From an uncultured Paracoccaceae bacterium (lineage in GTDB: Bacteria > Pseudomonadota > Alphaproteobacteria > Rhodobacterales > Rhodobacteraceae), in the NCBI GenBank assembly GCA_947497065.1, contig CANMEQ010000001.1, positions 124,001-188,000 on the forward strand: a stretch of DNA of 64,000 nt, written 5' to 3'. The notes under the pieces were generated by a model. The model saw nothing but the letters and a program-made list of their open reading frames with translations. It ran no database searches and was not told the origin of the DNA. Below are positions 54,787-63,455 of this stretch, piece after piece. The position numbers were made by a program, and so were the translations under genes. How positions within the stretch are numbered: position 1 is the first letter of the stretch; each line of letters begins with the position of its first letter.

Positions 54787-57030
54787 ATGGGACGTGGGAA
54801 AACGATCGCGCGGCGCGCGTTTTTGATTGGGTCGGCCGCTGTTGTGGGTGGTGTGGCGTTTGGGGCGTATCTGGTGAAACGCCCGTTGGAGAATCCTTTG
54901 TTGGCGGACTTGGCTGAGGGTGAGGCCGCGCTGACAGAATATGTGCGGATCACAGCAGACGGGGTGACGCTGATCACGCCGCGGGCTGATAAGGGGCAGG
55001 GTGCCTATCAGGTGCAGGCCATGTTGATTGCCGAGGAGTTGGATATCGATCTGGATCAGGTGACGATGGAGCCGGGCCCACCGGCGGCGGCGTATTACAA
55101 CACTGCGCTGAGCGAAGAAGCCCCTGGGTTTATGCCCACAGATGACGGGTTTGGCGCGAATTCGATGCGGTCGATTATGCAGGCGGCTATGAAGGTCATG
55201 GGCGTGCAGATCACAGGTGGGTCGACGACGACGGCGGATGCGTGGGAGAAATTGCGGGTTGCCGGTGCGGTGGCGCGTGAGACGCTAAAAGCTGCAGCGG
55301 CGCGTGAGACGGGTGTTGCAGTGGCGCAGATGACGACCGCGCGTGGCGCGGTGATTTTGCCGGATGGTACGAAGATTCCTTATGTGGATCTGGCAGAGAC
55401 GGCGGCGGATATACAGCCTGTTGAGGATGTGACGCTAAAGGATCCATCCGCGTGGCGATACATTGGGAAGCCAGTGCAGCGCTTTGACATTGCGGCCAAA
55501 TCAACTGGCACGCAGGACTACGGGATTGATTTCGAGCTGGACGGGATGTTGCATGCCACGGTGGTGACCAACCCACGAAAAGGCGGCGCGTGTTGGTGGA
55601 TCAATGGGGATGAAGCATTGGCCATGCGCGGTGTGCAGGCGGTGGTGCCTGTGACGGGTGGTTTTGGTGTGATTGCCGATAACACGTGGCGCGCGTTTCA
55701 GGCGGCGAAGGTTGTGACGGCGGGGTGGAGCAAGGCGCCCTATGCGGCGGAGCAGGCAGATCATTGGGCGGCACTTGAGGCTGCGTTTTCAAAGGATGGG
55801 CAAGACAGCCAGTACCGGGATGACGGTGATATAGAGGCCGCGTTGGCCGCTGGTGATGTGGTTCAGGCCGAGTATCGCGCGCCGTATCTGGCCCATGCGC
55901 CGCTTGAGCCGATAAACGCCACGGTTCGGGTTGCAGCCGACCGTGTGGATGTTTGGACGGGCACGCAGGTGCCGCGGTTTGTGCAAGCCGAAGTGGCCAA
56001 GATCACCGGGCATGATGCGGATAATGTGCATGTGCATGTGTTGGTGATGGGCGGATCGTTCGGGCATCGGTTGGAGCTGGATGTGTGCAAACAGGCCGCC
56101 GAGATTGCGCTGACCGTGCCTAATACGCCGATCAAGCTAACCTACAGCCGCGAAGAAGATATGGCCCAAGATTACACGCGCCAAATTGCTATGGCGCGGA
56201 TGCGGGGCACGGTGAAAGACGGGCAGGTGGAGAGCCTTGATTTGGGCATTGCGATGCCGTCTGTCGTGGCGAGCCAGATGGGACGGTTGGGATTGTCCGT
56301 GCCGGGGCCGGATGCGCAGATCGTAGCGGGCGCTTGGGAGCAGCCGTTTGGCATTCCGAACTACCGCGTGACGGGATATCGCGCCGAAGAACTGGCGCCG
56401 ATTTCAAGTTGGCGGAGCGTTGGGGCCTCGACCAATGGGTTTTTTCATGACTGCGCGTTGGATGAAGTGATCCATGCGGCGGGCGCTGATCCGATGGCGG
56501 AACGCATTCGTTTGATGTGGGATGACGCATCGCGTGCCGTGCTTGAGGCGGTGGCGGAGCTTTCGGGGTGGGATGGACCCTCGATGGGGCCGGATCGCGG
56601 GCGCGGTGTTGGGTTTTGCATGTCATTCGGGGTGCCTTGCGCCGAGGTGGTTGAGGTGACGAACACGGAAGCGGGCATCAAGATCGACAAGGTTTATGTG
56701 GTGTCGAACGTCGGGCAAGTTGTTGATCCTGAAACATTAGCCCGCCAGATGAGCGGCGGGGCATTGTGGGGTTTGGGCCATGCGATATCGTCGGAAATCA
56801 CGCATTTTGACGGGATGACCGAACAAGTGAATTTCGACGGGTTTGAGGCGATGCGGTTGTATCAGGCGCCACAGGTTGAGACGCGTGCTTTGGAGTTGGG
56901 CGACCATGTGCGTGGCATGGGCGAGCCTGCGGTGCCACCTGCGGCGGCAGCCTTGGCCAATGCTATTTTTGCAGCTACGGGGACACGGTTGCGAGAGATG
57001 CCGTTCCGCAATCACTTTAAGTTTGTGTGA
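54787..57030 (+). CDS. Molybdopterin large subunit of an IorB-type aldehyde/isoquinoline oxidoreductase
   Basis: A 747-residue molybdenum hydroxylase subunit that hydroxylates a heterocycle or oxidises an aldehyde in the periplasm. A Tat signal (IARRAFLIGSAAVVGGVAF) starts it. MoCo-binding segments seen are GSFGHRLELD, SWRSVGASTNGFFHDCALDEV, and the C-terminal GMGEPAVPPAAAALANAIF, whose glutamate is the family's catalytic base. There is no FAD subunit, so electrons probably go to a cytochrome, as in other IorAB pairs. ATG at 54787 is chosen as it starts the Tat signal. Confidence 0.9.
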   Translation: MGRGKTIARRAFLIGSAAVVGGVAFGAYLVKRPLENPLLADLAEGEAALTEYVRITADGVTLITPRADKGQGAYQVQAMLIAEELDIDLDQVTMEPGPPAAAYYNTALSEEAPGFMPTDDGFGANSMRSIMQAAMKVMGVQITGGSTTTADAWEKLRVAGAVARETLKAAAARETGVAVAQMTTARGAVILPDGTKIPYVDLAETAADIQPVEDVTLKDPSAWRYIGKPVQRFDIAAKSTGTQDYGIDFELDGMLHATVVTNPRKGGACWWINGDEALAMRGVQAVVPVTGGFGVIADNTWRAFQAAKVVTAGWSKAPYAAEQADHWAALEAAFSKDGQDSQYRDDGDIEAALAAGDVVQAEYRAPYLAHAPLEPINATVRVAADRVDVWTGTQVPRFVQAEVAKITGHDADNVHVHVLVMGGSFGHRLELDVCKQAAEIALTVPNTPIKLTYSREEDMAQDYTRQIAMARMRGTVKDGQVESLDLGIAMPSVVASQMGRLGLSVPGPDAQIVAGAWEQPFGIPNYRVTGYRAEELAPISSWRSVGASTNGFFHDCALDEVIHAAGADPMAERIRLMWDDASRAVLEAVAELSGWDGPSMGPDRGRGVGFCMSFGVPCAEVVEVTNTEAGIKIDKVYVVSNVGQVVDPETLARQMSGGALWGLGHAISSEITHFDGMTEQVNFDGFEAMRLYQAPQVETRALELGDHVRGMGEPAVPPAAAALANAIFAATGTRLREMPFRNHFKFV

Positions 57031-57068
57031 GAGGCTGCAGGAAACGAAGCGCCTAACGGACGATCACA

Positions 57069-57102
57069 AAAAAGCCGCCGGACAGTTTTGTTCGGCGGCT
57101 TT
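57069..57102. terminator. Terminator after the molybdenum hydroxylase operon
   Basis: AAAGCCGCCG and CGGCGGCTTT form a 10-bp stem with a 12-base loop, 39 bases past the stop. The minus-strand DUF882 gene ends 30 bases on, so it may serve both. Confidence 0.8.
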
Positions 57103-57132
57103 GAATTTGGTGTTCTGTGATTGGCCGAGAGA

Positions 57133-57702
57133 TCAGCTGCCCCAAGTGCGGACTTGGCCGCAATCCATGTGGACGAAGTTTGAGCCGGAGTAGCGGCCGA
57201 CGCCGCCAGCGCGACAGGCGGCTGCAGCGCGCGCCATTTGGGACACGGAGCGGCCTTGCATGCGCAGATCGGCGGCTTTGCCCTGCAAGTGCAAGGAGTT
57301 ACGGGCCACGCCGGAGGAGTTTGCGCGCAACATGGCGTTGGTCTGTGGGGACCGGTAGCCGGAAATCAATGTGAAGGGTTGATCGCTGTCGAGCAGGTTT
57401 TGCGTGGCTGCAATAATATCGACAGTGCGTGTGTCGATCTGGTGAGTTTGGCCATTGCGCCAGTCACGGAAGAAGCGGTTCACCTCGGTGACGGCTTCGC
57501 CGATGTACTGGCCTTCGATCCAATAGATCGTGTCGATGCTTTCGCCGGTGCGGCCTGAGTACATTTTGAGGCGTCGGATGTCGCCACCGCCGCGCAGGAA
57601 GCCTGCTGCGTTTGAATAGGTGGGTGCGGCTGCAATTGCGGTGGCCGCAAAGGCGCCTAGCAATCCACGCCGAGAAATGCTCGAAGCTGTTGTACTTGTC
57701 AT
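57133..57702 (-). CDS. DUF882/YcbK-family murein endopeptidase-like protein
   Basis: A 189-residue M15-type peptidase-like protein. A Tat signal (ISRRGLLGAFAATAIAAAP) is followed by the domain with IYWIEGQYI, SGYRSPQTNAMLRA, and zinc ligands in HLQGKAADLRM and the C-terminal HMDCGQVRTWG. YcbK (MepK) cuts 3-3 peptide crosslinks that L,D-transpeptidases make; an L,D-transpeptidase is the divergent neighbour at 58056. ATG at 57702 is chosen as it starts the Tat peptide. Confidence 0.9.
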   Translation of the reverse strand: MTSTTASSISRRGLLGAFAATAIAAAPTYSNAAGFLRGGGDIRRLKMYSGRTGESIDTIYWIEGQYIGEAVTEVNRFFRDWRNGQTHQIDTRTVDIIAATQNLLDSDQPFTLISGYRSPQTNAMLRANSSGVARNSLHLQGKAADLRMQGRSVSQMARAAAACRAGGVGRYSGSNFVHMDCGQVRTWGS

Positions 57703-58055
57703 CTTAGCGCTGTCCCGTCGCTTACCTGTATGTCCATGTTTTACCACGAACGTTTTGCATTCTATCCCCAGATGCACAGGTTGTATGACACAAGTCGAAT
57801 CGTGGACCAAGCCCCTTATCTGGTTTGGTTCCACATCAAGGGGGAAATAGGCGAAATTTTGCGCAGATTGTGATTAACCGCTCATTTGTTGCATTTGTGC
57901 AAAGGTCAGTGAGGTGCAGACAGCGCAATGTTAATTTACATCGCAGGTTAACGCCAATGTGAATAGACTGCGCGCGGGTGCTGCTGCCTATCTGCATTAG
58001 AGTTTTTTGAACGGTTTTGTGCCGCGTTTTGCACATACGTCTAGGGGATAAGAAA
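57703..58055. other. Divergent intergenic region between DUF882 and L,D-transpeptidase genes
   Basis: 353 bases that must carry both promoters. AT-rich stretches are visible around 57930-57960; no operator that I can name. Confidence 0.5.
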
Positions 58056-59660
58056 ATGAGAACCAATCTCGCCGCGCGCATTTGTGCGCTGTTTGCCTTT
58101 GTTTTGGCTGTCACGGCCATCGCGCCGAACGCGGGCTTTGCCCAGACGACGGCGTTTCGTCAGGCCGTCGCTGAAGGGGCCGCGCAAGATGAGGTGTTGG
58201 CCGAATTCTACCGCGGGCGTGAGTTTGACGGGATTTGGACGGGCAGCTCGAGCCGTGAGCGCGCCCGCCGAAATGCTTTGTTGGCGGCGTTTGCCAATGC
58301 GGCGGATCATGGTTTGCCGGCGGCGCAGTACGACCCCAATGCTTTGATGGCACGGTTGCAGGCGGCGAATACGCCGGCTGAAAAAGGCGCGATGGAAGTT
58401 GAGATGTCGCGGCTGTTTCTGGCCTATGCCCGTGACATTCAGACGGGTATTTTGACGCCGAGCCGTGTTGTTTCTGAGATCAAACGCGAAATTCCGTTGC
58501 GGTCCCGTTTGGGGTATTTGCAGTCGTTCACAGCGTCGACACCTGCGGCGTTTCTTGCGTCGTTGCCGCCCAGCTCGCCCGAGTATGCGCGCCTGTTGCG
58601 GGAGAAGTTGCGGCTTGAGCGGTTGTTGGCGTCTGGCGGTTGGGGGCCTGCTGTACCCGGTGGCACATTGGAGCCCGGCGCGAGCGGCAATAGTGTGATT
58701 GCATTGCGCGACCGGTTGGTTGCGATGGGTTATATGGAGCGGTCTGCAACGCAAGCGTATGACGCCAGTGTTCAAGCGGCTGTTCAGCGGTTTCAGACGG
58801 CCCATGGTTTGACGGCAGACGGTGTTGCCGGAGCTGGCACGTTGGAGCAGATCAACATTTCAGTCGCCCGTCGTTTGCAACAGATTATTGTTGCGATGGA
58901 ACGCGAGCGTTGGACGAACCGTCCGCGTGGCGAGCGCCATGTTTGGGTGAACCTGACAGACTTCACAGCGGCGATCATGGACAACGATTCTGTTACGTTT
59001 TCCACGCGCTCTGTGATTGGGGCCTTGGGTGAAGATCGCGAAAGCCCTGAGTTTTCCGACGTAATGGAATACCTTGTGATCAACCCAAGCTGGTATGTGC
59101 CACGTTCGATTATTGTAAATGAATATTTGCCGGCGTTGCAGCGGAACCGCAACGCGGTGAGCCATATTGAAATCACCGATCGCAACGGTCGGGTGATCAA
59201 CCGTGGTGCGGTGAATTTTGGCCAATACAACGCCAGCACATTCCCGTTTTCCATGCGTCAGCCGCCCAGCCGTGGCAATGCATTGGGCTTGGTGAAGTTC
59301 ATTTTTCCGAACCAATACAACATCTATCTGCATGATACGCCGGCCAAATCTTTGTTTGGCCGTGAGGTGCGGGCGTTCTCCCATGGGTGCATTCGTTTGA
59401 ATGACCCGTTTGAATTTGCCCATGCGTTGTTGGCGGTTCAGGAGAGTGATCCTGTTGGGTTCTTCCAAGGGATTTTGGACACGGAGCGCGAGCGTCGGGT
59501 GAACTTGGATGATCCAGTGCCTGTCCACATCGTGTACCGGACGGCGTTTACCCACACGACGGGTCAGTTGAATTTCCGTCGTGACGTGTACAACCGCGAT
59601 TCCCGGATTTGGAATGCGCTGTCCAATGAAGGGGTGGCTGTTCGCGCCTTGGGCGGGTAA
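58056..59660 (+). CDS. Periplasmic L,D-transpeptidase (YcbB/LdtD type)
   Basis: A 534-residue exported enzyme that makes 3-3 crosslinks in peptidoglycan. Signal peptide (ICALFAFVLAVTAIAPNAGFAQ), a helical N-terminal scaffold (about 40-200), a peptidoglycan-binding domain (205-275; VIALRDRLVAMGYM and VQRFQTAHGLTADGVAG), and a YkuD catalytic domain (300-480) with HDTPAK and the nucleophile motif FSHGCIRLNDP. The E. coli LdtD length (615) is similar. ATG at 58056 follows AGGGG. Divergent from the endopeptidase-like DUF882 gene, fitting control of the same crosslinks. Confidence 0.9.
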   Translation: MRTNLAARICALFAFVLAVTAIAPNAGFAQTTAFRQAVAEGAAQDEVLAEFYRGREFDGIWTGSSSRERARRNALLAAFANAADHGLPAAQYDPNALMARLQAANTPAEKGAMEVEMSRLFLAYARDIQTGILTPSRVVSEIKREIPLRSRLGYLQSFTASTPAAFLASLPPSSPEYARLLREKLRLERLLASGGWGPAVPGGTLEPGASGNSVIALRDRLVAMGYMERSATQAYDASVQAAVQRFQTAHGLTADGVAGAGTLEQINISVARRLQQIIVAMERERWTNRPRGERHVWVNLTDFTAAIMDNDSVTFSTRSVIGALGEDRESPEFSDVMEYLVINPSWYVPRSIIVNEYLPALQRNRNAVSHIEITDRNGRVINRGAVNFGQYNASTFPFSMRQPPSRGNALGLVKFIFPNQYNIYLHDTPAKSLFGREVRAFSHGCIRLNDPFEFAHALLAVQESDPVGFFQGILDTERERRVNLDDPVPVHIVYRTAFTHTTGQLNFRRDVYNRDSRIWNALSNEGVAVRALGG

Positions 59661-59686
59661 ATCTATCCCCGTAATCAACGGGGTGT

Positions 59687-60739
59687 ATGATGCCACAATC
59701 ATTAAAAGACATTGCTGCGTCGCTGGGGGCTGAAACCCTTGGCGACGCATCTGTTTTGGTGGACCGCTTGGCCGAGCCGCTGGAGGCGCGTGCGGGGGAT
59801 CTGGCTTTGGCAGTGGCCCCGAAATTTGCCGAACATTTGCAGGCGTCAGCAGCCCGCGCCGCCGTGGTGTGGCCGGGGGCGAACATCGCTGAGCTGGGGC
59901 TGGTGGGGGCTATTGTTGCGCCACGGGGGCGGTTGGCTATGGCTGGGCTGACGCAGATGATGGATGATGATCCGGTGTTTGCGGGCGTCGCTGGGGTGCA
60001 TCCCAGTGCCGTGATTGATGCCACCGCCGAGATTGGTGCGGGGGCTGTGATCGGACCGTTTGTGGTGATTGATGCGGGGGTGAAGATTGGTGCGGATGCG
60101 CGCATTGCTGCGCATGTGTCGGTTGGGCGAGAAGTCCGGATCGGGGCCGGCGCACGGCTGCATGCGGGTGTGAAGATTGGGCCGCGGGTGCGGATCGGGG
60201 ATGGGTTTATTGCCCAAGCCGGGGCCGCAGTTGGCGGAGACGGGTTTTCGTTTACCACAGAAGGGCCATCTGGTGTGGAGCGCGCCGTGCGGCAGCGTGG
60301 GGGGGCGCCGCTTGCGCCGCCGGACGATGGGACATGGCACCGGATCCATTCGCTTGGGTCTGTTGAGATTGGCGACAATGTGGAGATTGGGGCGAATTCC
60401 ACCGTGGATGCGGGCACGATCCGTGCGACGCGGATTGGACACGGTGTGAAGATCGATAATCTGGTTCAGGTTGGCCATAATGTTGTGTTGGGTGAGGATT
60501 GTTTGCTGTGCGCGCAAGCGGCTGTTGCTGGGTCGGCGGTGTTGGGGCCGCGGGTGATTTTGGGGGGCAAGTCTGGCGTGGCAGACAACATCACGTTGGG
60601 GCGTGATGTGGTGGCCGGGGGCGGTGCGATTGTGCTGAGTTCGGTGCCCGACGGCACCTTTGTTTCGGGCCATCCTGCGCAGCCGACGCATGAGTATCGT
60701 GCAGGCCTGAAAGCGTTGCGACGTTTGGTCAGAGGGTGA
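59687..60739 (+). CDS. lpxD: UDP-3-O-acylglucosamine N-acyltransferase LpxD (possibly a second copy)
   Basis: A 350-residue left-handed beta-helix acyltransferase. The N-terminal uridine-binding domain (1-100) is followed by hexapeptide repeats (VIGPFVVIDAGVKIGADARI and on) and the catalytic histidine region VQVGHNVVLGEDCLLCAQAAVAG, ending in the helical ALKALRRLVRG. It adds a 3-hydroxyacyl chain in lipid A synthesis using acyl-ACP. The usual lpxD neighbours (bamA, fabZ, lpxA, lpxB) are absent; instead an ACP and a ketoacyl synthase follow, so it may be a specialised paralogue. ATG at 59690 is also possible. Confidence 0.9.
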   Translation: MMPQSLKDIAASLGAETLGDASVLVDRLAEPLEARAGDLALAVAPKFAEHLQASAARAAVVWPGANIAELGLVGAIVAPRGRLAMAGLTQMMDDDPVFAGVAGVHPSAVIDATAEIGAGAVIGPFVVIDAGVKIGADARIAAHVSVGREVRIGAGARLHAGVKIGPRVRIGDGFIAQAGAAVGGDGFSFTTEGPSGVERAVRQRGGAPLAPPDDGTWHRIHSLGSVEIGDNVEIGANSTVDAGTIRATRIGHGVKIDNLVQVGHNVVLGEDCLLCAQAAVAGSAVLGPRVILGGKSGVADNITLGRDVVAGGGAIVLSSVPDGTFVSGHPAQPTHEYRAGLKALRRLVRG

Positions 60740-60816
60740 TAGCGCAAAACGGGTTTCAAATTTGTGCCGCAGCGCTTAAATCATGTGCAACTGTTGAAGA
60801 TCACAAGGCTGATAAC

Positions 60817-61074
60817 ATGAATGTCTCATCCCAAGTTATTGAGATTATTGCAGAACAGGCATTGCTTGAGCCGAGCGATGTGCATGAAGGTCATACGTTG
60901 GAAGACCTCGGGATTGACAGTTTGGGCTTGGTGGAGAGCATTTTCGCCATTGAAGAGGGATTTGATATTTCCGTGCCGTTTAACGCGAATGATCCAACGG
61001 CGAGTGAATTTGATATTTCTTCTGTGGGTGCGATCATCAAGGCGGTTGAGCAATTGGTGAAAGACCAGTCATGA
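60817..61074 (+). CDS. Acyl carrier protein, stand-alone
   Basis: An 85-residue ACP with the phosphopantetheine serine in LGIDSLGLVESIF near residue 40. It is divergent from AcpP (MNVSSQVIEIIAEQALLEPSDV) and more like secondary ACPs. The start ATG is 78 bases after lpxD; the upstream extension to 60736 has no support. It overlaps the next gene by four bases. Confidence 0.88.
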   Translation: MNVSSQVIEIIAEQALLEPSDVHEGHTLEDLGIDSLGLVESIFAIEEGFDISVPFNANDPTASEFDISSVGAIIKAVEQLVKDQS

Positions 61075-62279
61075 AGCGGGTTGTGATCACGGGTGCAGGA
61101 ACGATCAATGCGCTGGGTCATGATGTGGACAGCACACTGGACGCGATGCGCGAAGGGCGCTGCGGGATTGGTCCGCTGGATATTCGCGATGTGGACCGCT
61201 TGGCGGTGAAAATTGGCGGTCAGGTGACTGGCTATGACGAGACCGTGCATTTTAACCGCCAGCAGATCAGTTTGTATGACCGGTTTACGCAGTTCACCTT
61301 GTTGGCGGCCCAGCAGGCGGTTGCGCAATCCGGGTTGCAGTTTTCGGGGGCGCTGGCCGATCGGTCGGGGGTGATTTTGGGGACCTCTGGTGGAGGGCTG
61401 AACACCCAAGACGAGAATTACCGTGCGGTTTACGAAGAGGGAAAGAACCGCGTTCACCCGTTTATCGTGCCCAAGTTGATGAACAATGCGGCGGCGTCTC
61501 ATGTGTCGATGAAGTACAATTTGCGTGGTCCGTCGTTTACGGTGGCGACGGCCTGTGCGTCGTCGAACCATGCGATGGGGCAAGCGATGGCGATGGTGCG
61601 ATCGGGCATGGCGGATGTCATGGTGACGGGCGGATCGGAATCGATGCTGTGCTTTGGCGGTGTGAAGGCCTGGGAAGGGTTGCGCGTGATGTCGAAAGAC
61701 GCGTGCCGGCCGTTTTCGGCCACGCGCAATGGTATGGTGCAGGGCGAAGGCGCGGGTGTGTTTGTGTTCGAGGAATATGAACATGCCAAGGCGCGTGGCG
61801 CGGTTATTTTGGCGGAAGTGGCGGGTTACGCCATGTCATCGGATGCATCGGATATTGTGACACCGTCGAAGCAGGGCGCCGCGCGAGCGATTGCGGGGGC
61901 GTTGAAAGATGCGCGGCTGAATGCGAGCGATGTGGGCTACATCAACGCCCATGGCACGGGGACGGCGGCCAACGACAAGACAGAATGTGCGGCGGTGGCG
62001 GATGTGTTCGGGGCGCATGCGGATGATGTGATGATGTCGAGCACGAAATCTATGCATGGACATTTGATTGGAGGCACCGGCGCGGTGGAGCTTTTGGCCT
62101 GCATTATGGCGGTGCGGGATGGCGTGATTGCGCCGACCATCGGCTACGAAGAGGCCGATCCGGAATGCGCGATGGACGTGGTGCCGAATGTCGCGCGGGA
62201 AGCGGATGTTTCTGCGGTGCTGTCCAACGCCTTTGCCTTTGGCGGGCTGAACGCTGTTGTGGCGCTCAAGCGGGCATAA
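61071..62279 (+). CDS. Beta-ketoacyl-ACP synthase II-like (FabF family)
   Basis: A 402-residue condensing enzyme. It starts MKRVVITGAGTINALGHDVDS, the nucleophile is in TVATACASSNHA near residue 163, and the two histidines in NAHGTGTAANDK and MHGHLIGGTGAVE, so the Cys-His-His triad is complete. It would extend acyl chains on the preceding ACP. Being co-translated with that ACP and following lpxD, it is probably a dedicated elongation step for an unusual acyl chain, not the housekeeping FabF. Confidence 0.88.
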   Translation: MKRVVITGAGTINALGHDVDSTLDAMREGRCGIGPLDIRDVDRLAVKIGGQVTGYDETVHFNRQQISLYDRFTQFTLLAAQQAVAQSGLQFSGALADRSGVILGTSGGGLNTQDENYRAVYEEGKNRVHPFIVPKLMNNAAASHVSMKYNLRGPSFTVATACASSNHAMGQAMAMVRSGMADVMVTGGSESMLCFGGVKAWEGLRVMSKDACRPFSATRNGMVQGEGAGVFVFEEYEHAKARGAVILAEVAGYAMSSDASDIVTPSKQGAARAIAGALKDARLNASDVGYINAHGTGTAANDKTECAAVADVFGAHADDVMMSSTKSMHGHLIGGTGAVELLACIMAVRDGVIAPTIGYEEADPECAMDVVPNVAREADVSAVLSNAFAFGGLNAVVALKRA

Positions 62280-62310
62280 AAAGCCGCCCCGCGTGCTTGG
62301 GGGCGGCTTT
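62279..62310. terminator. Bidirectional terminator after the ketoacyl synthase gene
   Basis: AAGCCGCCCC and GGGGCGGCTT form a 10-bp stem directly after the stop. It lies in the convergent gap with the IalB gene and can serve both strands. Confidence 0.82.
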
Positions 62311-62333
62311 GATTTTCTAAGTGCAGTCGAGAC

Positions 62334-62957
62334 TTACTGGGATACCGCTTCGTAGGCTGCGGTGAAGCCAGACAGGGACATTGTGACTGTCACGGTTTGA
62401 TCTGGTGCTGCTGCGGGCACGAGGGCCAAGGTGGCTTCGGCGCCGCGGCGGAACAGGGCGACGTCTTCGCCGGTCAGGCCCAAACGGGTGACGCAGCCGC
62501 CGACATTACAGAAATTGAACGGGAAACGACGTGCTTGGCCGCCATCCACGCGCAGGGTGATTTGTTCTGTCAGCAGTGTCTCGAGCGGGACGACGATTGT
62601 TGCGCCTGCGACGGCCTGGCCGGAGTCGGGCAGGGCGACGATGGCGATTTCAGCCACGTCATTGCCGTCACTGTCGTTGAGCAACTGGTACATCTGGCAG
62701 GGGTCTTCGCCGGTTTCTGTTTTCAGGCAGCGGATCGCCCAATCGTTGAAGGTCTCGCTGATGTATTGCTGGCCGGGTTGCGGCTCTTGCGGGGCATCCG
62801 CAACGGGGTTGCCGTTTTCGTCAACAGGTTCGCCCAAGTTGAAGACGCTTTCAGGCTGCGCTTCTTCGGTGTCTTGCGCGAGGGCCGGGCCTGCGAGCAA
62901 TGCGGTCACTGTCAACGCTGTGGCGGTGAACGTCGTAAAACGGGTCGTGAATGTCAT
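62334..62957 (-). CDS. Invasion-associated locus B (IalB) family periplasmic protein
   Basis: A 207-residue exported protein: signal peptide (MTFTTRFTTFTATALTVTALLAGPALA), an acidic Pro/Gln-rich linker, then the IalB domain with EPQPGQQYISETFNDWAIRCLKTETGEDPCQMYQLL and FNFCNVGGCVTRLGL. The four cysteines probably make disulfides. IalB was named in Bartonella but homologues are common in free-living alphaproteobacteria, so no pathogenicity is implied. The start at 62957 opens the signal peptide; a GTG/ATG extension to 63002 exists. Confidence 0.85.
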   Translation of the reverse strand: MTFTTRFTTFTATALTVTALLAGPALAQDTEEAQPESVFNLGEPVDENGNPVADAPQEPQPGQQYISETFNDWAIRCLKTETGEDPCQMYQLLNDSDGNDVAEIAIVALPDSGQAVAGATIVVPLETLLTEQITLRVDGGQARRFPFNFCNVGGCVTRLGLTGEDVALFRRGAEATLALVPAAAPDQTVTVTMSLSGFTAAYEAVSQ

Positions 62958-63110
62958 AAAGTTGGTCCAATTAAAGTCGTTCAGTTTGACCGTCTTTACC
63001 ATGACGCCAAGGACATGTCAGGGCAAAAGACGCAGTGCGCGGTGGGTTGCCGAAGCGTGATTTGCGGGGATGGGGGTGCGGCGGGAAACGGGGCTTGAGC
63101 GTTGTTCCCA

Positions 63111-63136
63111 AAAGAAAAAGGGCCACGCAGGCCCTT
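63111..63136 (-). terminator. Minus-strand Rho-independent terminator upstream of the IalB gene
   Basis: On the minus strand AAGGGCC and GGCCCTT with a five-base loop are followed by TTTTTCTTT. It lies 154 bases before the IalB start, so it ends a transcript that begins upstream of IalB or acts as a leader attenuator. A TTGACG -35-like element stands at 63209-63204 on the same strand. Confidence 0.75.
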
Positions 63137-63180
63137 CTTCCGTATTCTCCCTGTCGGACTTGGCCGACTTAATTGACGAC

Positions 63181-63209
63181 ACGCTACGAAACACAGTGGC
63201 AGCCGTCAA
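63181..63209 (-). promoter_or_regulatory. Possible minus-strand promoter before the IalB leader
   Basis: TTGACG, a 17-base spacer and TAGCGT (3 of 6 to the -10 consensus) read toward the terminator at 63136-63111 and then the IalB gene. It would give a leader RNA of about 65 bases if terminated. Confidence 0.35.
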
Positions 63210-63285
63210 CAGGGATTTTTCGATGACGTTTAGGCATCGGTTTTAGCGCGCGTTGGGGAGGCTTTTGGCGTGGGGCCGCGCGGAT

Positions 63286-63310
63286 AAAAAAACCGCGCCA
63301 AAGGGCGCGG
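63286..63310 (-). terminator. Second minus-strand terminator upstream of the IalB gene
   Basis: CCGCGCC and GGCGCGG form a 7-bp GC stem followed on the minus strand by seven T. No annotated minus-strand gene precedes it before the HerA-like gene on the plus strand, so the terminated transcript would be a short RNA starting near 63376, where TATATT at 63383-63378 could be a -10. A 48-codon frame (63376-63230, beginning MTPGDVVLWMFFGFVF) runs through the hairpin and is an alternative reading. Confidence 0.6.
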
Positions 63311-63455
63311 CAAGTCTAACAGGGAGGAAAAAACAAACCCGAAAAACATCCACAACACGACATCACCCGGGGTCATGACGAATATACTGGCCCATAAAGG
63401 TTAAGAATGTATTTTGGGCGCAGATATGAACGTCAGAATTGTCGGGGACTGCGGT

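Noticed and set aside
54323-57030. Carbon monoxide dehydrogenase (coxSL)
   Set aside because: There is no FAD (CoxM) subunit, the large subunit has a Tat signal, and the active-site loop does not show the Cox pattern; IorAB fits better.
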